A stretch of 64,000 nucleotides of DNA from Gordionus sp. m RMFG-2023 (taxonomy: Eukaryota > Nematomorpha > Gordioida > Chordodea > Parachordodidae), in assembly GCF_954871325.1 (NCBI RefSeq), contig NC_088775.1, positions 60,117,561-60,181,560 on the forward strand, read 5' to 3'. A program made the position numbers and the translations under genes. The notes under the pieces are model-generated. The model did not search any database and had not been told where the DNA came from. It saw only the letters and a program-made list of their open reading frames with translations. Shown piece by piece: positions 12,529 to 24,596 of the stretch (position 1 is its first letter; each line of letters begins with the position of its first letter).

Positions 12529-12740
12529 CAGTTCTAACGCCAAAACCTCGATTTAAGTTATTTTTAGAAAACGGCGAATCAAGAATTTAGCCAAAAAAAC
12601 ATTATTTAAGTTTTGAGATTTTGTCAAAAGAAGGTCAAACCTTTCTGCTATCTATTTGCCAAATCTCGAAGCTTGGGTAATATTTATATGGCGAAAATTT
12701 TTACATTTTTAATGCGCTATCGAAGGTTTGGACAACGTTC
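12529..12740 (+). repeat. MITE relic in the channel 3'UTR
   Basis: Beginning about 22 bp after the stop codon, CAGTTCTAACGCC and then CTCGATTT, AAAACGGCGAATCAAG and TTTAGCCAAAA align with the MITE copies at 15187-15335 and (inverted) 2854-3062. The right end is not clearly defined. If transcription continues past the stop, the relic lies in the mRNA. Confidence 0.5.
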
Positions 12741-14875
12741 GATCAATTTATTTTATAGTTATGATTTAAATAATGATGTAATAGTAATATTAAAGTTAAT
12801 TTCGATATTATATATTATTATGTCTATAAACTAGATACCAAACATGGAGAACTTATAAGACCCAGTAAAATAAAGGTGTCTAAAATCATGGCAAATAAAA
12901 CCTCACCCGCATCGTCTCAAATACAACTACAAAAACTCGAAGCTTCATGATACAAACTTATTATATGCTATAGATGATGCATTTAACATAGATTATTTGA
13001 TATCAACTGATCTCTGCTTACCGAGAAGAAAAAGAAAACAGGCAGTCACCTCAAATATAATTTTTTTGTTGCTTCCCAAGGAAGCAATTATGTTTTAAAG
13101 AAACATTCCATTCCATTTATACATTATATTTTTGAAATAGTTTATTATATTACCGGCTGGAGCATTTTAGAAAACTCTCCTGTTTAGATTTTTTAGTGCC
13201 TTTGGAATGAAATATTACATTTCGATTTTTTTTAAATAACTCATAACTGACCTATTAAAGGCCATAAATTTTTTTTGATATATGCAATTCGCCAAATTTT
13301 TTAAAATAACTTTTATAACATAATATGTTGAGTCTGTGATTTTACAACCTATGGACTTGTAGAAAGAGACCCCCCTCCCCCTTATTGTTAATAATATGTA
13401 CCGTCGATTCTATTCATTTATTTTGTTTAAAGTAAAGTATAATCATAATTTTGTATATTATGTGGATTCATTTTATTGCAAAAATTTAAAATATTACATT
13501 TACACCTAATTTTAACTCTTCAGATTAATTTCTTATTATTCTTCCTTTTTTTTAAAGAAAATCATCAACATGACTTCCAAATTACTAGTTATTATATAAT
13601 TTATAAAAAAAAAATCTTATTTAGCTTATTTTATAATTAGAGCAATATGAATGGATGCATAAAATAATGTTTAAGAAGATTTCTGAATTAATTACTTTAC
13701 AAGAGTCAATCTTTATGATATATATATATATATTATTTTGTTAAATATAATGTTAATGTTAATAATATTTAATGAAAAAAACAAATAAAATTAAAATATT
13801 TATTAAAACGCATAATTTTTAATATGTATTTTATTATTTATACTTAATTAATTCTTAAAAGAGGTTAATTTCTATGAAGGATAAACACGATTATTATAAA
13901 ACGAAGGAATGTGTTTTATGTTTGGAAAGATTACAAAAAATATTTTGTTGATGCAATGGCCGGATTTATCGCAGGTCCGCAGTCTTGTCCTATGGGACAC
14001 AAGTCTAAGACCCAAATAAATAGATAATACAATTGGTACAAGTAGTTTTATTTAAAAATATATTCAAGATTACAAAAAATATTGTCCTTTGTAAGGTAAT
14101 ACATAAAAAATTTATTTATTTAACACTTTATAAAATATTATCACAGGTAACAATCGTTATTTAATATTTTTTAAGGCAACTTACAGAACAGATGTTTTTT
14201 CTAAAAATGATAAATAACTAACGCAGTTTAAAATATAATGTTTAGAAGCATGTATCTATTAGGCTTTTTTTTTACCTTTAAAAAACATCCATTATGGAAA
14301 TAGCTTATATTTTATAATTATGATAGTAAAAATTGATTTATTTTATAATTGGCATAGACGTCACAGAAGTTGTCTTAGATGTCTCATCACTGTCCATTCT
14401 CCATAATTGGGTAATAGTTTTAGTTTGGGTGAAAAAGCTTATCGCCTTAAATTAATGATATTTTTATTAATATTATTTAAAAACTAATTCAAATAAATTT
14501 TTCATAATATCAACTTAGGCTGCTTTTTAACTGGAGCGTTTAAACGTTTTAATATTAATTATTGTTTTGTTTAAATTAACAGGAAAAAGCTCAATCGCTC
14601 CAATTAGGCTTCTAGTCTTAGATATAAATTTTGCCGTTAGTAACGTGTTACAACGTAACGGCATGCTTTTTTTAAAAGCAGAGTACCTAGGTTGTGTTAG
14701 AGATACACAACTAATTAAGGCGATCCTTTACTTTAACATAGCTATTTTACGTTACTCGCTACTTGATATTTAATTTTTATTATATTCAAATCATTTTTTA
14801 TTTTATTACGACTATAATTTAAAAAAATATATACATAAATATAGAATCAAAATTTTATATCATTTGCCATGTTTC
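12741..14875. other. AT-rich stretch, nothing firmly recognised
   Basis: The first part may be channel 3'UTR; AATAAA-like words occur but no poly(A) site can be chosen. A patch at 13955-14020 (GGCCGGATTTATCGCAGG) looks like an element end. A short dyad with CCGTTAGTAACG and CGTAACGG lies at about 14630-14662. Confidence 0.45.
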
Positions 14876-15757
14876 GGGATGTGTCGATATTAAATATCAA
14901 ACGCCTTTTAAAAAATATCGGATAGGGTCGATATTTATTAAAAAACCAATCCGATATTTTTTATTTTTGGTTATTTGATAATTGTGTAATATAGAATTAT
15001 AGAATATTATTTTATTTTATACAAAATTTCATAACAATAAAACTTAATAAAGTGAACCAAAACTCTAATTATTTGGAATATAAAATCGGATTATTTTAAG
15101 ATAGAGTGGTTGAAAATTTGAAATTATTTTTAAATTATCTGCCACAAGAAAGGGAATTAAATATATCTAACTAATCACATTCAGCTAGTGTTGTTAAACG
15201 ACGATTTAGATTTTTAATAACGGCTAACTCAAGATTTTAGCCAAAATAAAATTAAATTACTCAAGTTTGGAGATCTTGCCCACAGATGGCAGAAGTTTGC
15301 CATCTCTTGGCAAAATTTAGAAACTTATTTATTGATATTTTGGCCATCGGATCGGATCGATATTTCATCTTTTATAAATATCAGTTATAGGCCAATATTA
15401 CAAAATTTTATCTTATAAAATGGTGTTTTGTTTTAAAAAAAAATATAGTATATATGTTTATTAATTATTATGTAAATAAATAAATATTATATAAATAAGT
15501 GATTTATCAATAAAAATATTTTATATACTTTTAGATTCATAAATATGAACTATAACTGATCATTATAATATATTTGAATGACTTATATTATGTCATGGTA
15601 TTGTTAGATTAAAGGTTAATACTATTAAAAAGTATATGAGATGAGTAGATGTATGCATTAAAAAATAAAACGCTTAATTTGTCTATAGAATACATAATCA
15701 AATATAATATCAGATCGGTAATCGGCAGATATCAATTTAATATCGAATCGGCATCCA
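14876..15757 (+). mobile_element. hAT relic, ATCGG family (copy 1)
   Basis: The left end is CGGGATGTGTCGATATT followed by TATCGGATAGGG words. The right part carries GATCGGTAATCGGCAGATAT and ends near AATCGGCATCC. The same sequence recurs inverted at about 18870-19612, where a hAT transposase C-terminus is recognisable. The termini are worn, with no target duplication seen. A copy of the 2854 MITE family is nested at 15187. Confidence 0.6.
15187..15335 (-). repeat. MITE relic (2854 family) nested in the hAT relic
   Basis: GTGTTGTTAAACGACGATTT and CGGCTAACTCAAGATTTTAG match the reverse complement of the 2854-3062 MITE, and the following AGATGGCAGAAGTTTGCC matches its middle. The far end is missing. 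Confidence 0.6.
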
Positions 15758-15774
15758 AGAAGTAGTATCGGTAA

Positions 15775-16164
15775 TAAAGGTCTGCAATGGGTGAGCTAAA
15801 ATATTTTTAACATTAGGCGGTGGGCGGGTCAAAAAAAAATTTTAAGTAGCCGGGCGTGGGCGGGTGAATTTTTAAATTTTTCAGGGGAAATGAGCAGAAC
15901 AGACTTCAAATTATTATAAATAATGGTTTTATTTCATAATATTGCATATTATATTAAGAATACATTAAAATAAATAAATAAAGAGCCAAACCAGCCATTA
16001 AAATAATTTTTAAACATTAGATGGGCGGATTAAACAAAATTTATATAAATGGGCGGGAGAGCAAATTTTTTTAAAAAATTATAAGTGGGTGGGCTTACGG
16101 GTTAAAAAATTCAAAACAACGAGTGGGCGGGCTTTTTGGCTAACCCGCCCATCGCAGACATCTA
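15775..16164. mobile_element. 390-bp non-autonomous hAT-like MITE, GGGCGGG motif
   Basis: The terminal inverted repeats are TAAAGGTCTGC and its counterpart GCAGACATCTA. The first and last 120 bp are studded with GGGCGGG and CCCGCCC words. Flanking 8-mers ATCGGTAA (15767-15774) and ATCGGTAT (16165-16172) agree at seven of eight bases, as expected for an old hAT target duplication. It encodes nothing. Confidence 0.75.
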
Positions 16165-16489
16165 ATCGGTATACCACTATTTATATCTATCTAAGCACTA
16201 TCAGTTAACCGAAATTTTTGAGTAGGTTTGCAATGTTTATATTTTTTTATTATATATTGCACTAATTAATAGACTTCATTGCAAGGAATAAAAAATCGAA
16301 GAATTCGGCTTAATCTACAAGCGAGTGCCGAAGAAAATCTGCTAAGCATTCATGCGCGAGTTAATTTATTTCTACTTTCTTAAAAGTTCAGTTATCAATT
16401 TTTTTAAACTGAGATAGAAATTCCCACTAAAAACTAGCTTTGGTCGTTATTTAGCCCACTAAAATAAAGTTAAAACGGCTAAAAATGAA

Positions 16490-16640
16490 TCTAGGAAAAT
16501 AATTCCCCGGAAGATAAATCCCCAGGAAAAAAATTCCGCGTTAGAAAAAAAATCCACAAATAAATTATTTAAAATTTTTGAGAAAATCAACAAAACAAAA
16601 TTTAAAAAAAATTCGGGTAAAATTTTTCCAAATGAAAATT
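16490..16640. repeat. Degenerate CCCCGGAA / AATTCCCC repeat block (left)
   Basis: Irregular 20-30 bp units such as ATAATTCCCCGGAAG and AAATCCCCAGGAAAAAAATT occur here. They are related in inverted orientation to the block at 20700-20905, so the two may be subterminal regions of one older element that now encloses 17898-20540. Confidence 0.45.
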
Positions 16641-17897
16641 TCCCAAATAAAATTGTTAAACAAAATAATGATTAATATTAAACCTAACCAAATTTTTAAA
16701 TTATTATTAATTAACCCTAACCAATATAAGGTATAATGTTATGGCCTTATTCCGAACCCAGGTTTGGTGATGGTGAAAATTAAACAAAACAATATTTATA
16801 AAATAAAAGAATTAGATACCTAGTCTCTATGATATTAAGCAAAATTTTATTATAAACTAAGTAATGATAATGGCCAGCCAGATTTTTTATTTTGGCCCGG
16901 ATTTACAAATTCATACCATTTTTGACCCGGATACTTTCATTAAGTCAAAATGTTTTTTAAATTCAAATTCCCTCTAAGATTTGAGGTTTTAAATAATAAA
17001 ACGAAAATAAATCTAGTTCACCTTTAGACATTTTCATCAACTTTTAGATATTTATTGAAAATCAAATTTTTATTTAAAAAAAATATTTATTTTTACACAA
17101 ATTATTAATCATAAATTTAAATCAGTAGGGGCTAAGAGGCTTTTCACTATTGCCTTCAGAAATAGTTGGCAAATTTTTCAATTGATATAATTTTGTTATG
17201 CAATATATGAAGTCTATTTCTGATAATTTTTAAAATATAAAATATATTGTCTTCTATGTCACAAATTTGATATTTGTCATTAGTTGGCAAAAATAATAGT
17301 ATGACTTTTACTAACTTTTAAATAGCGCCCTATTTAATTATGCTAATGATGGGCTATTAAATGATATAATTAGAAATATATTCTGTGGCTAATTAGGAAA
17401 TTTGACCTGGTCTCCTCATTTGATAAAAATTATTTTACTGAAATATTTAATACCTATTATAAAAATTTAACTATAGCTGAATACAAAATCAATATAAAAC
17501 TTGCTAAATTAAATCTTTTACTGCCCAATTTAAATTAAATACTGCCAAAAGTATTGAAAAATACTGACCTTTTTAATCAAAGAACATCTATTTTCAGCAC
17601 TGAGTATTACATATTTGAATCTTATAATTATTATATTGCTTATGAATTTTTTAAAAAAATTTACAGATATGAAATAATCATGTTTTTATTTTATTAAAAT
17701 GATATATAAAAATGTTTTCATTTTTTTTCCAATTTTAAATTGTAAAACCTCTTCCAAAATTTTCATCTATTTCTATAAAAATCCATCATGTTTTCTTTCC
17801 AAGATGTCAATCTATACTTTTTATGCTATCTACTAAATTATAAAGTATCAAAGCTACCAACCGATTTATCAATTCTCATATTTTATTGCCCTATATC
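16641..17897. other. AT-rich stretch between repeat block and hAT
   Basis: No open frame or element end could be supported. Confidence 0.5.
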
Positions 17898-18041
17898 CAG
17901 AGTTGGGCAGTACCGCGAATACTTGTATCTAAGATACAATATCCTTTTGTATCTTGTACTCAATATCTTATTGACATTTTTAATAAGATACTAGTATCTG
18001 TATCTAAGATCCTTTATTTTGAAATGTTAAACATATTAAAG

Positions 18042-18767
18042 CAGGGTTGGCAAGTCGGTCAATTGACCTGAGGAGTATTTGACCTGGTCAAATGCTCTAA
18101 AAAATCGAAAGAAAAAAAATTAAAAACATGTTTAAAACAATAAACACATGTGATCACAATGTTGCTTATTTTTCGGGTCCCCAATATCAAGAGGAGCATC
18201 TCACCAGTATTGAATTCAATGAAGTATATGATATAATTCATGAATTAGCCATTTTACAAGGTTGTAATGATCAAAATATTTTAATTGATATAATTAATTT
18301 CAGAAGCAAAATCAGCATGTTTAATAGCAAATTATGTGGAAAACAGTAATTTCCATAAAAAACAATAAATTCCGACCTCAAGTTAATAGCTTAAACTTTG
18401 CCATCGTGCTCATTAAGACTGACAATTCCTAGTTCTTCTAAAGAAATATGTCGATTTGGGTTAAAATTCTTTTGAAAATAGAAATCGAAAGATCTCGACT
18501 TCAGGAAAAGATTAAAAATTAAAAAAAATGATAATATTGAATGAGTCGGAACAAGACTCTGCTACAGAGAGCTAAACGTTAGTTATTGAATGACAATGAA
18601 TTTAAAAAATTAATATTATAGATTCATTTTATTATTATATTTAAAATAAAGTTAATATTGACTTAAAAAAACATATATCTGAATTTGACCGTATTTTACT
18701 ATATTTGACCTGTCAAATATCGGTCAATTGACCGAAACGTATTTCACCGGTCAAATGCATAACCCTG
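18042..18767 (+). mobile_element. Internally deleted hAT, TTGACC family
   Basis: The element runs from CAGGGTTGGCAAG to CATAACCCTG and is flanked by a perfect 8-bp duplication TATTAAAG (18034-18041, 18768-18775). The ends hold TTGACCGG-type words, with the palindrome CGGTCAATTGACCG at 18721-18734. Inside is a + strand remnant (QYQEEHLTSIEFNEVYDIIH, about 18183-18242). It corresponds to part of the transposase region near 28445-28530 of the larger family member. It is a deletion derivative inserted into the hAT at 17898. Confidence 0.92.
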
Positions 18768-18869
18768 TATTAAAGTATAGTATACATTTTTATTATATAA
18801 TTATTAACATAATAATACCTATAGTTAAGTCCCTTTTAGATAATTGTTACTAAAAATTTTTATAGAAGA

Positions 18870-19612
18870 TGGTTGATTATCAAATTAAAATCATTTTGGA
18901 TATATTAAATTGATATCGGCCGATTACCGATCCGATATCATATCTAATTTTGTATTCTGTAAAGATACCAATGGTTTTAATTTTTAATATACTTTTTATT
19001 ATTATAACATCATTTAACTATACCATAACTTATGTCATTTAAATATATTATAATGATCAGATAGTTTATATTCAATTCAATTGCAATTCTAAAAGTATAT
19101 AAAATATTTTTATTGTTAAATCACTTTTATATAATAAGTAATAACTTTAATCTATATACATATTAAGTAATAAAAAATTATATTATGAAATTTGAAATAA
19201 ATATTTAAAATAATATTTAACATTAATATAGCGAAGATTTCTTTTTAGAAATATCAATATTTCCAATTTATCAGAGGTCAGCTTGCGGCGATAGTAACTG
19301 TCAATATCACCAGCTTCACTAAAAACAGATTCTGAAGAGATTATCGCACACTTTTATAAATAGAATGCGCAAAAAAATACAAATATGGTAGAATGTTTAT
19401 TAATTAATTATTATTATTAAAAAAATATACATAAAAATGGATTTCGATTTTATTTATAAAAATAAATGATTTCAGATATAATTATTTTTTTAAATTTTAG
19501 TTAAAGAAGCCATTTTTATATCGGATCAAATTTTATAATATTGACCGATAACTGATATTTTAAAATGAGTGAAATATCGGCCCGATCCGATAAAAAATAT
19601 CGGCACATCCCT
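18870..19612 (-). mobile_element. hAT relic, ATCGG family (copy 2), nested
   Basis: The right terminus is CGGCACATCCCTA (ending 19612), and the left part has GATATCGGCCGATTACCGAT with the palindrome ATCGGCCGAT at 18915-18924. On the - strand at about 19335-19260 the words ISSESVFSEAGDID and RRKLTSDKLEIL match the C-terminal dimerisation segment of hAT transposases. It is inverted relative to copy 1 at 14876. The left end is eroded, so the start is approximate. Confidence 0.75.
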
Positions 19613-20639
19613 AATTATTTTAGCAAGTTTATTAGAGGAAATATTTAAGCTACAATTGAAATATAATATTAGATAATTTTAAAAGGCTCTTAATAAAATC
19701 ATTATAATAAGGTAGAATTTAACTTTATTAGTTACTTTTATTTATTTATGATATAAGTAAAATTACATTACAGTATATATTTACAAAATTTAATCAATTT
19801 AAAATGCATTAAAGAAAATTGTTATGTATTTAATAATTAAATAATATAATGTTGTACATTATTTTCATATTTTTTATATATAATTAATGATTTTGCAAGA
19901 AATATAAAAAAAAAATTGAAAAGAGATTTAAATGATATTTATATATATATGATATTACAAATTCAAGAATTAATAAGTCATATTAGAAAATAAAACTAAT
20001 TTAAAAAATACATAAATATCACAAACAAGTAATGATAAATTAAAGATAATAATAAAATAAAACTAGTATATTTTTTTTAGAGATGTCATTTAGCCATATA
20101 CTCCGAATATAATATATATTTAATACAACACAGAAAATAACCTAAAAAATTCTAATAAATCATTTGATTTAATTTTTTTTCTTATTTGCACAATTTCAAA
20201 TTCCATTAAATATACTACTCTCCCTTCCCTGTTTAAACTATTAATGGGCAAAAATTAATATTAAAATCCCTGGTTATTATAATTAATTCATCAATAAATA
20301 TTTTATTTAATTATTGCAAATATTCATTCTTATATGTGTACGCTATGTTCTTCACAAAAATAATAAAAACTGTATTTTATAAATTATTCTAATTAAATTG
20401 GTAATTATAATTTAAAAGTATCTTGTATTTAAGATATTTGATATTTTGAAAAAGATACTAGTATCTGTATCTAAGATTCATTTTTTTATAAAGAATCTGT
20501 ATCTGCATCTAGATTCTTTTTTCGGAGGACCCCAACTCTGCCTATATCGCTTAGAATTAACAGAAATAATGCTCAAAAAAAACCTCAAACGTCGAGAATA
20601 GCTGAACTATTGAATATAATTTTTTTTATAAATATTTTC

Positions 20640-20990
20640 GTTATTTTAGCGGCGGGATTATTTTTGATAATTTAAAAAAATTTATTCGGAAATTTTTTCC
20701 GTTTTTCCCCCTAAATCTAAAAAATGGTAAATTTATTTACGGGGAATAATTTTCTATGGGGAATTTTTTTCCGCGTAATTATTTTACTAAGATTTTTTTT
20801 CCGAGAAATTATCTTCCCGAGGATATTTTTTCCTGGGATTTTTTTCTGGGGAATTAATTTTGGGGATTTTTTTTCGGCTATTTTTCGGAGAATTATTTTC
20901 CGCTTACAGCTAAAAATAGAGGAATTGCCCAACTATACTAAGGAATAAAATTTTCAATAATAAAAAAAAGTTTATCGCGGAATAAATTTT
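20640..20990. repeat. Degenerate GGGGAATTTTTTTCC repeat block (right)
   Basis: Irregular units of 20-30 bp, such as GGGGAATAATTTTC and GGGAATTTTTTTCCGCG, are repeated to about 20905. Because the units are near-symmetric they give matching pseudo-reading frames on both strands, which are not genes. They mirror the block at 16490-16640. Confidence 0.6.
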
Positions 20991-21637
20991 ACAGGGTAAA
21001 AAGACCGGAGGAGTATTTGACCGGCCAAATACGGTCAAATACTCTAAAATATTAATGGCGAATAAATATTTTGATATAATTAACTAGTATGCATTAAAAG
21101 CAATCTTATTAGGTTACAATTATTTAAAAAACTATTTGTATCATGAATTGTTAAAAACAAAAGAATTTTTTTATTGTTAAAATATAAATATGTAATTTTT
21201 CTAAATATAGTAATATTTTTAGTTATTTTTTTGCCTAATCATTGCCGTTTCTCGCCTTCTTTATTTTTTTCAATTCATTTTTCTTAAAAAAAATAAAAAT
21301 ACCCGATTTATTATAATCATAATATAATTTTTTCATTCTTATTTTTTAATAAATTTAAATTTTATTTAATATTTAGCCGAGTATAAATTATATTAATTCT
21401 CATTTGTTTTACTTACACTTGCTATATTTGGTTTTTAAAATTAATTTTCATTTTAATTGTTCTGGTCAGATTTACGGAATATTATTAAATTCTGGTAAAA
21501 GGTTATATATATTATATTATATTTATAATATTAAGAAATTATTGGAATAATTGGTCGATAATTATAAAATAGTTAAGATTGATTAACTTTACAATATTCA
21601 AAATCATTTTTTGTTAAATTTTAATATATTAGGGATT

Positions 21638-21682
21638 ATGGTCAAACCAAAGCATCATGTTTGGAAACACTTTCAAGAAGTA
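21638..21682 (+). pseudogene. First part of the hAT BED finger, cut by a pogo-like insertion
   Basis: An ATG at 21638 opens MVKPKHHVWKHFQE, the start of a BED zinc finger (the conserved VWKHF). It is interrupted at the TA dinucleotide 21681-21682 by the pogo-like element. The finger continues on the opposite strand in the 185-bp spacer at 24412-24596. Confidence 0.8.
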
Positions 21683-22034
21683 GGGGAGACCAGGGCTAGT
21701 CGGCGCAAGGGGCTTGTCGGTTCAAAGGATTTTATTTTAAAACTAGTAACGATTAATAACTGAAATTTTGTTCTAAAATAGATATCTATAATATCCATAT
21801 TTGAGGATAAAAATAATTTATAATATTTAGCTATTTAAATTTTTATCTGTTATAACATGTTTTTGACATGAATTTCAGAATATTTTCCCTTAATATTATT
21901 AAGCTGTATTAAAAAATTAAAAGTTTAAACATGACAAAATGCACAATATATGAAAGTAAAATATCTATTTTAATATCTGGGAAAGTTTCAGATTGATACA
22001 TAATGCTTAAATATATGTTAAGATTATATTAGTA

Positions 22035-23997
22035 ATATTACCACCATTGAGGTTAGTAGAATCGTTGCTAGTCGGCGCAATCAATCAATTAATGTTTATA
22101 ATATTAATATACGCCAATATATACGAAAAATTCAAAACAGGAAAATATTTAGTAATAGTGATTTTGAAGAAGCTATTAGACTATATGAAAATAAGATCTC
22201 ATCAAGAAAAATATCAACTATTACAGGTTAAAATATAATATTTTATAAATGTAATATAAAAATAATAATTATTATATAAATTTATTCATGTAATTTTTCA
22301 TAATACATTTCAATTTTAATATAATAGCAGACCTAAATAAATATCTTGCAAATAAAATCTTTGTATATATATATATATTGTGATAATTAAATATATATTG
22401 TCAAAGATATATTGCATATATAAACTTTAGCCTGATAATAAGATCAATTATTTAATATAAATTATGACAGTATAATATGATTCAAATTAATACATCTTAT
22501 TGGATATGAACATTTTAGTAAATAAACTTTAGCTTGATAATAAGATCAATTTTTAAATATAAATTATGTGAAGCAAACAAATATTTATATATATTAATTA
22601 TAATTAACAGTATAATATGATTCAAATTCATACATCTTATTGGATATGAACATTTTAGTAAATAAACTTTAGCCTGATGATAAGATCAATTTTTTAATAT
22701 AAATTATGTGAAGCAAACAATATTTATATATAAATATTAATTATAATTAACAGTATAATATGATTCAAATTAATACATTTTATTGGATATGAACATTTTA
22801 GTTTTCAGGATATTCAAATGATGTTATATATTTAAATATACAATTAGATAAATTTTGAGTAAATTTATTATATATTTTATTAGGTATACCTGCAACAAAT
22901 TTTTTAAGATATTACAAAAAATACAAACTGGTTGGCACTATGCCATGATAGGCCAAGATAATAAACAAAAAATTTTTGATGATGATGAAGAAAATAAAAT
23001 TGTTGAATATCTAATTGCATGTAGTAAAACCTTTTATGGTTTATCCGTTAAAAAGGTATTTAAAAAATTATACTAAAATTATTTATTTTATATTTAGATA
23101 AAAATTCAAGCATATTATCATGCTATTCAATTAAACAAAAAAATACCAAAATCATGGATTATTAATAAAATGGCCGGTGAAGAATGGTTTTCTTCATTTA
23201 TGAGAAGAAATCTAAGATTATCTCTAAGATCTCCGGAAGCTACAAGTTTAGCTCGAGCGGCTGGTTTTAATCAAGAGGCTGTTCTATATTTTTTTAATCT
23301 TTATAAGGGAATACTAGATAAAGAAGATTTAAGACTTATGTCAATTTACAATATGGACGAAACAGGCTTGACAACTGTGCAAAATCCATCAAAAATTGTT
23401 GCGCAGAAGGGTCAGAAACAAGTCGGATCCATCACTTCCGCAGGAGGCACTCTAGTAACAATGGCGCTGGCTGTTAACGCTTTAGGGAATTATATTCCCC
23501 CGATGTTTATTTTTCCGCGTAAAAAATATTATAATCATTTTGTTAGAGACGGTCCTCAGGGATGTATTGGCGCATCCAACGGATCGGGTTGGATGCAAGA
23601 GGAGGAATTTATTCCTTCATCAAATGATGAAAGATCGTTTATATTAGGAGAAAGTTCAGGACATCCGCCTTCAAATTCGTCAATTATGTTAATTCCTAGC
23701 TCTTCTACTAATTCTCTTCCCAACACTTTTTTTTCTATTCCTAGCCCCTCTACTAACATCTCTACTATCCCTTCAAACAATACTCTCCCAGGTCCGTCAT
23801 TTACTCCGATATCAATCTCATCTGGTAATTCGCAAACTAAAGGATCAAGGAAAAAAAAGGCTGAGATCTTTACCTCATCCCCATTCAAGAGGGAACTTTT
23901 ATTAAAAGAAAAGAATAAAAAATCAAAAAAAAATATTGTTAAAAAATTAATAAAAGATGTGTGTATTATATGTAAACAAGATTATAAAATTTCATAA
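22035..23997 (+). pseudogene. Pogo-like transposase, copy 1 (internal deletion)
   Basis: Three exons can be proposed. The first, about 22035-22239, encodes an N-terminal HTH-like segment (NSDFEEAIRLYENKISSRKI). The second, about 22887-23055, carries IPATNFLRYYKKYK then FYGLSVKK. The third, about 23098-23997, carries IPKSWIINKMAGEEWFSSF and then the first catalytic Asp in YNMDETGL. After EEEFI (about 23610) the frame jumps directly to a Ser/Pro-rich C-terminal region (PSSNDERSF) and a terminal CIICKQ, so the second and third catalytic Asp regions are missing. Exon 2 also carries a small frame change (about 22942) relative to copy 2. The family is DDE_1 (pogo/Tigger/jerky-like). Confidence 0.85.
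22421..22802 (+). repeat. Direct repeats in the pogo-like intron (copy 1)
   Basis: About three units of 102-140 bp each start TAAACTTTAGCCTGATAATA and contain TTATTGGATATGAACATTTT. They start near 22421, 22523 and 22663 and lie in the large intron of the transposase gene. Copy 2 has about four units at 25840-26360. Confidence 0.8.
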
Positions 23998-24411
23998 TTT
24001 TGAGGATGTATGTAAAGGTTGGGCGCATGGGTCATGTGCCAAAAAAGATTGTTATTTTATATGTTATAATTGTAAATAGAATATTATACAAATAAAGCAT
24101 CATAGTTATATATTAACTAATGAAAAAAAAAAATTTTTGTCTCATAAGAAGCCTAATAAACCACTTGATTCGACTAGCCCCATCGATGATCCGACTAGCC
24201 ACGGGTTTGGGGCTACTCGGTTCAAAAAATGACTTTTACTAAATCTTTTTTAGAGAAAAAACTATTAAATATTTAAAAAATGTAACAGTATATATTTATA
24301 GGTAGATGTTTAAGGTATCGATTAGTATTTTGTAGGATCTTATACGATCATTATTTTCGGAGCTATGATGATTTTGACAAAAATTGCGCCGACTAGCCCT
24401 GGTCTCCCCTA

Positions 24412-24596
24412 TTACAAATTACATTTGTGATATTTTTTGTAGAGGTTGATATTTTGGAATTTGAATAAAATTTTTCCTTAATTATAACAGGGCACATAGT
24501 ACAGCTGCTTAATAACTGTTTGACCATTCTATCAACGTGGGTGATATAGGACATCTTGCAAAACTTGCACACCGCTTTAACTGATTTACAATCGCG
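24412..24596 (-). pseudogene. Inverted 185-bp piece of the hAT gene between the pogo copies
   Basis: On the - strand this spacer encodes RDCKSVKAVCKFCKMSYI, then MVKQLLSSCTMCPVIIKEKF, the zinc-binding half of a BED finger. The hAT gene on either side runs on the + strand. Read in reverse complement, the spacer joins in frame to VWKHFQEV on the left and to TSKSNSNEELG on the right, with one TA at each junction. The spacer is therefore inverted relative to the gene it came from. Confidence 0.85.

Larger units (their letters stand above)
17898..20540. mobile_element. hAT element, TATCTGTATC family, with two nested hATs
   Basis: The inverted termini are CAGAGTTGGGCAG on the left and CCCCAACTCTG on the right. 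A perfect 8-bp target duplication CCTATATC flanks it (17890-17897 and 20541-20548). Both ends carry TATCTGTATCTAAGAT-type subterminal words, including the palindrome AGATACTAGTATCT (17986-17999 and 20453-20466). The interior holds two other hATs (18042-18767 and about 18870-19612); the remaining 19613-20400 is AT-rich without recognisable transposase. A relative with a transposase C-terminus ends at 53583. Confidence 0.92.
21683..24409 (+). mobile_element. Pogo-like transposon copy 1
   Basis: The terminal inverted repeats begin GGGGAGACCAGGGCTAGTCG and end in its complement, with TA on both sides (21681-21682, 24410-24411), the target duplication of Tc1/mariner-pogo elements. Further GGCTAGTCG / CGACTAGCC words occur inside, at about 22068, 24170 and 24195. 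The transposase gene is spliced and has an internal deletion removing most of the catalytic core. It lies in inverted orientation to copy 2 at 24599 and is nearly identical to it where both are present. Confidence 0.9.

Noticed and set aside
14567-14773. 68-codon + strand frame
   Set aside because: No recognisable motif; AT-rich chance frame.
20717-20948. Overlapping open frames on both strands with repeated KKIPGKN / FFPGIFF patterns
   Set aside because: They follow from the near-symmetric GGGGAATTTTTTTCC repeats; repetitive composition, no homology.
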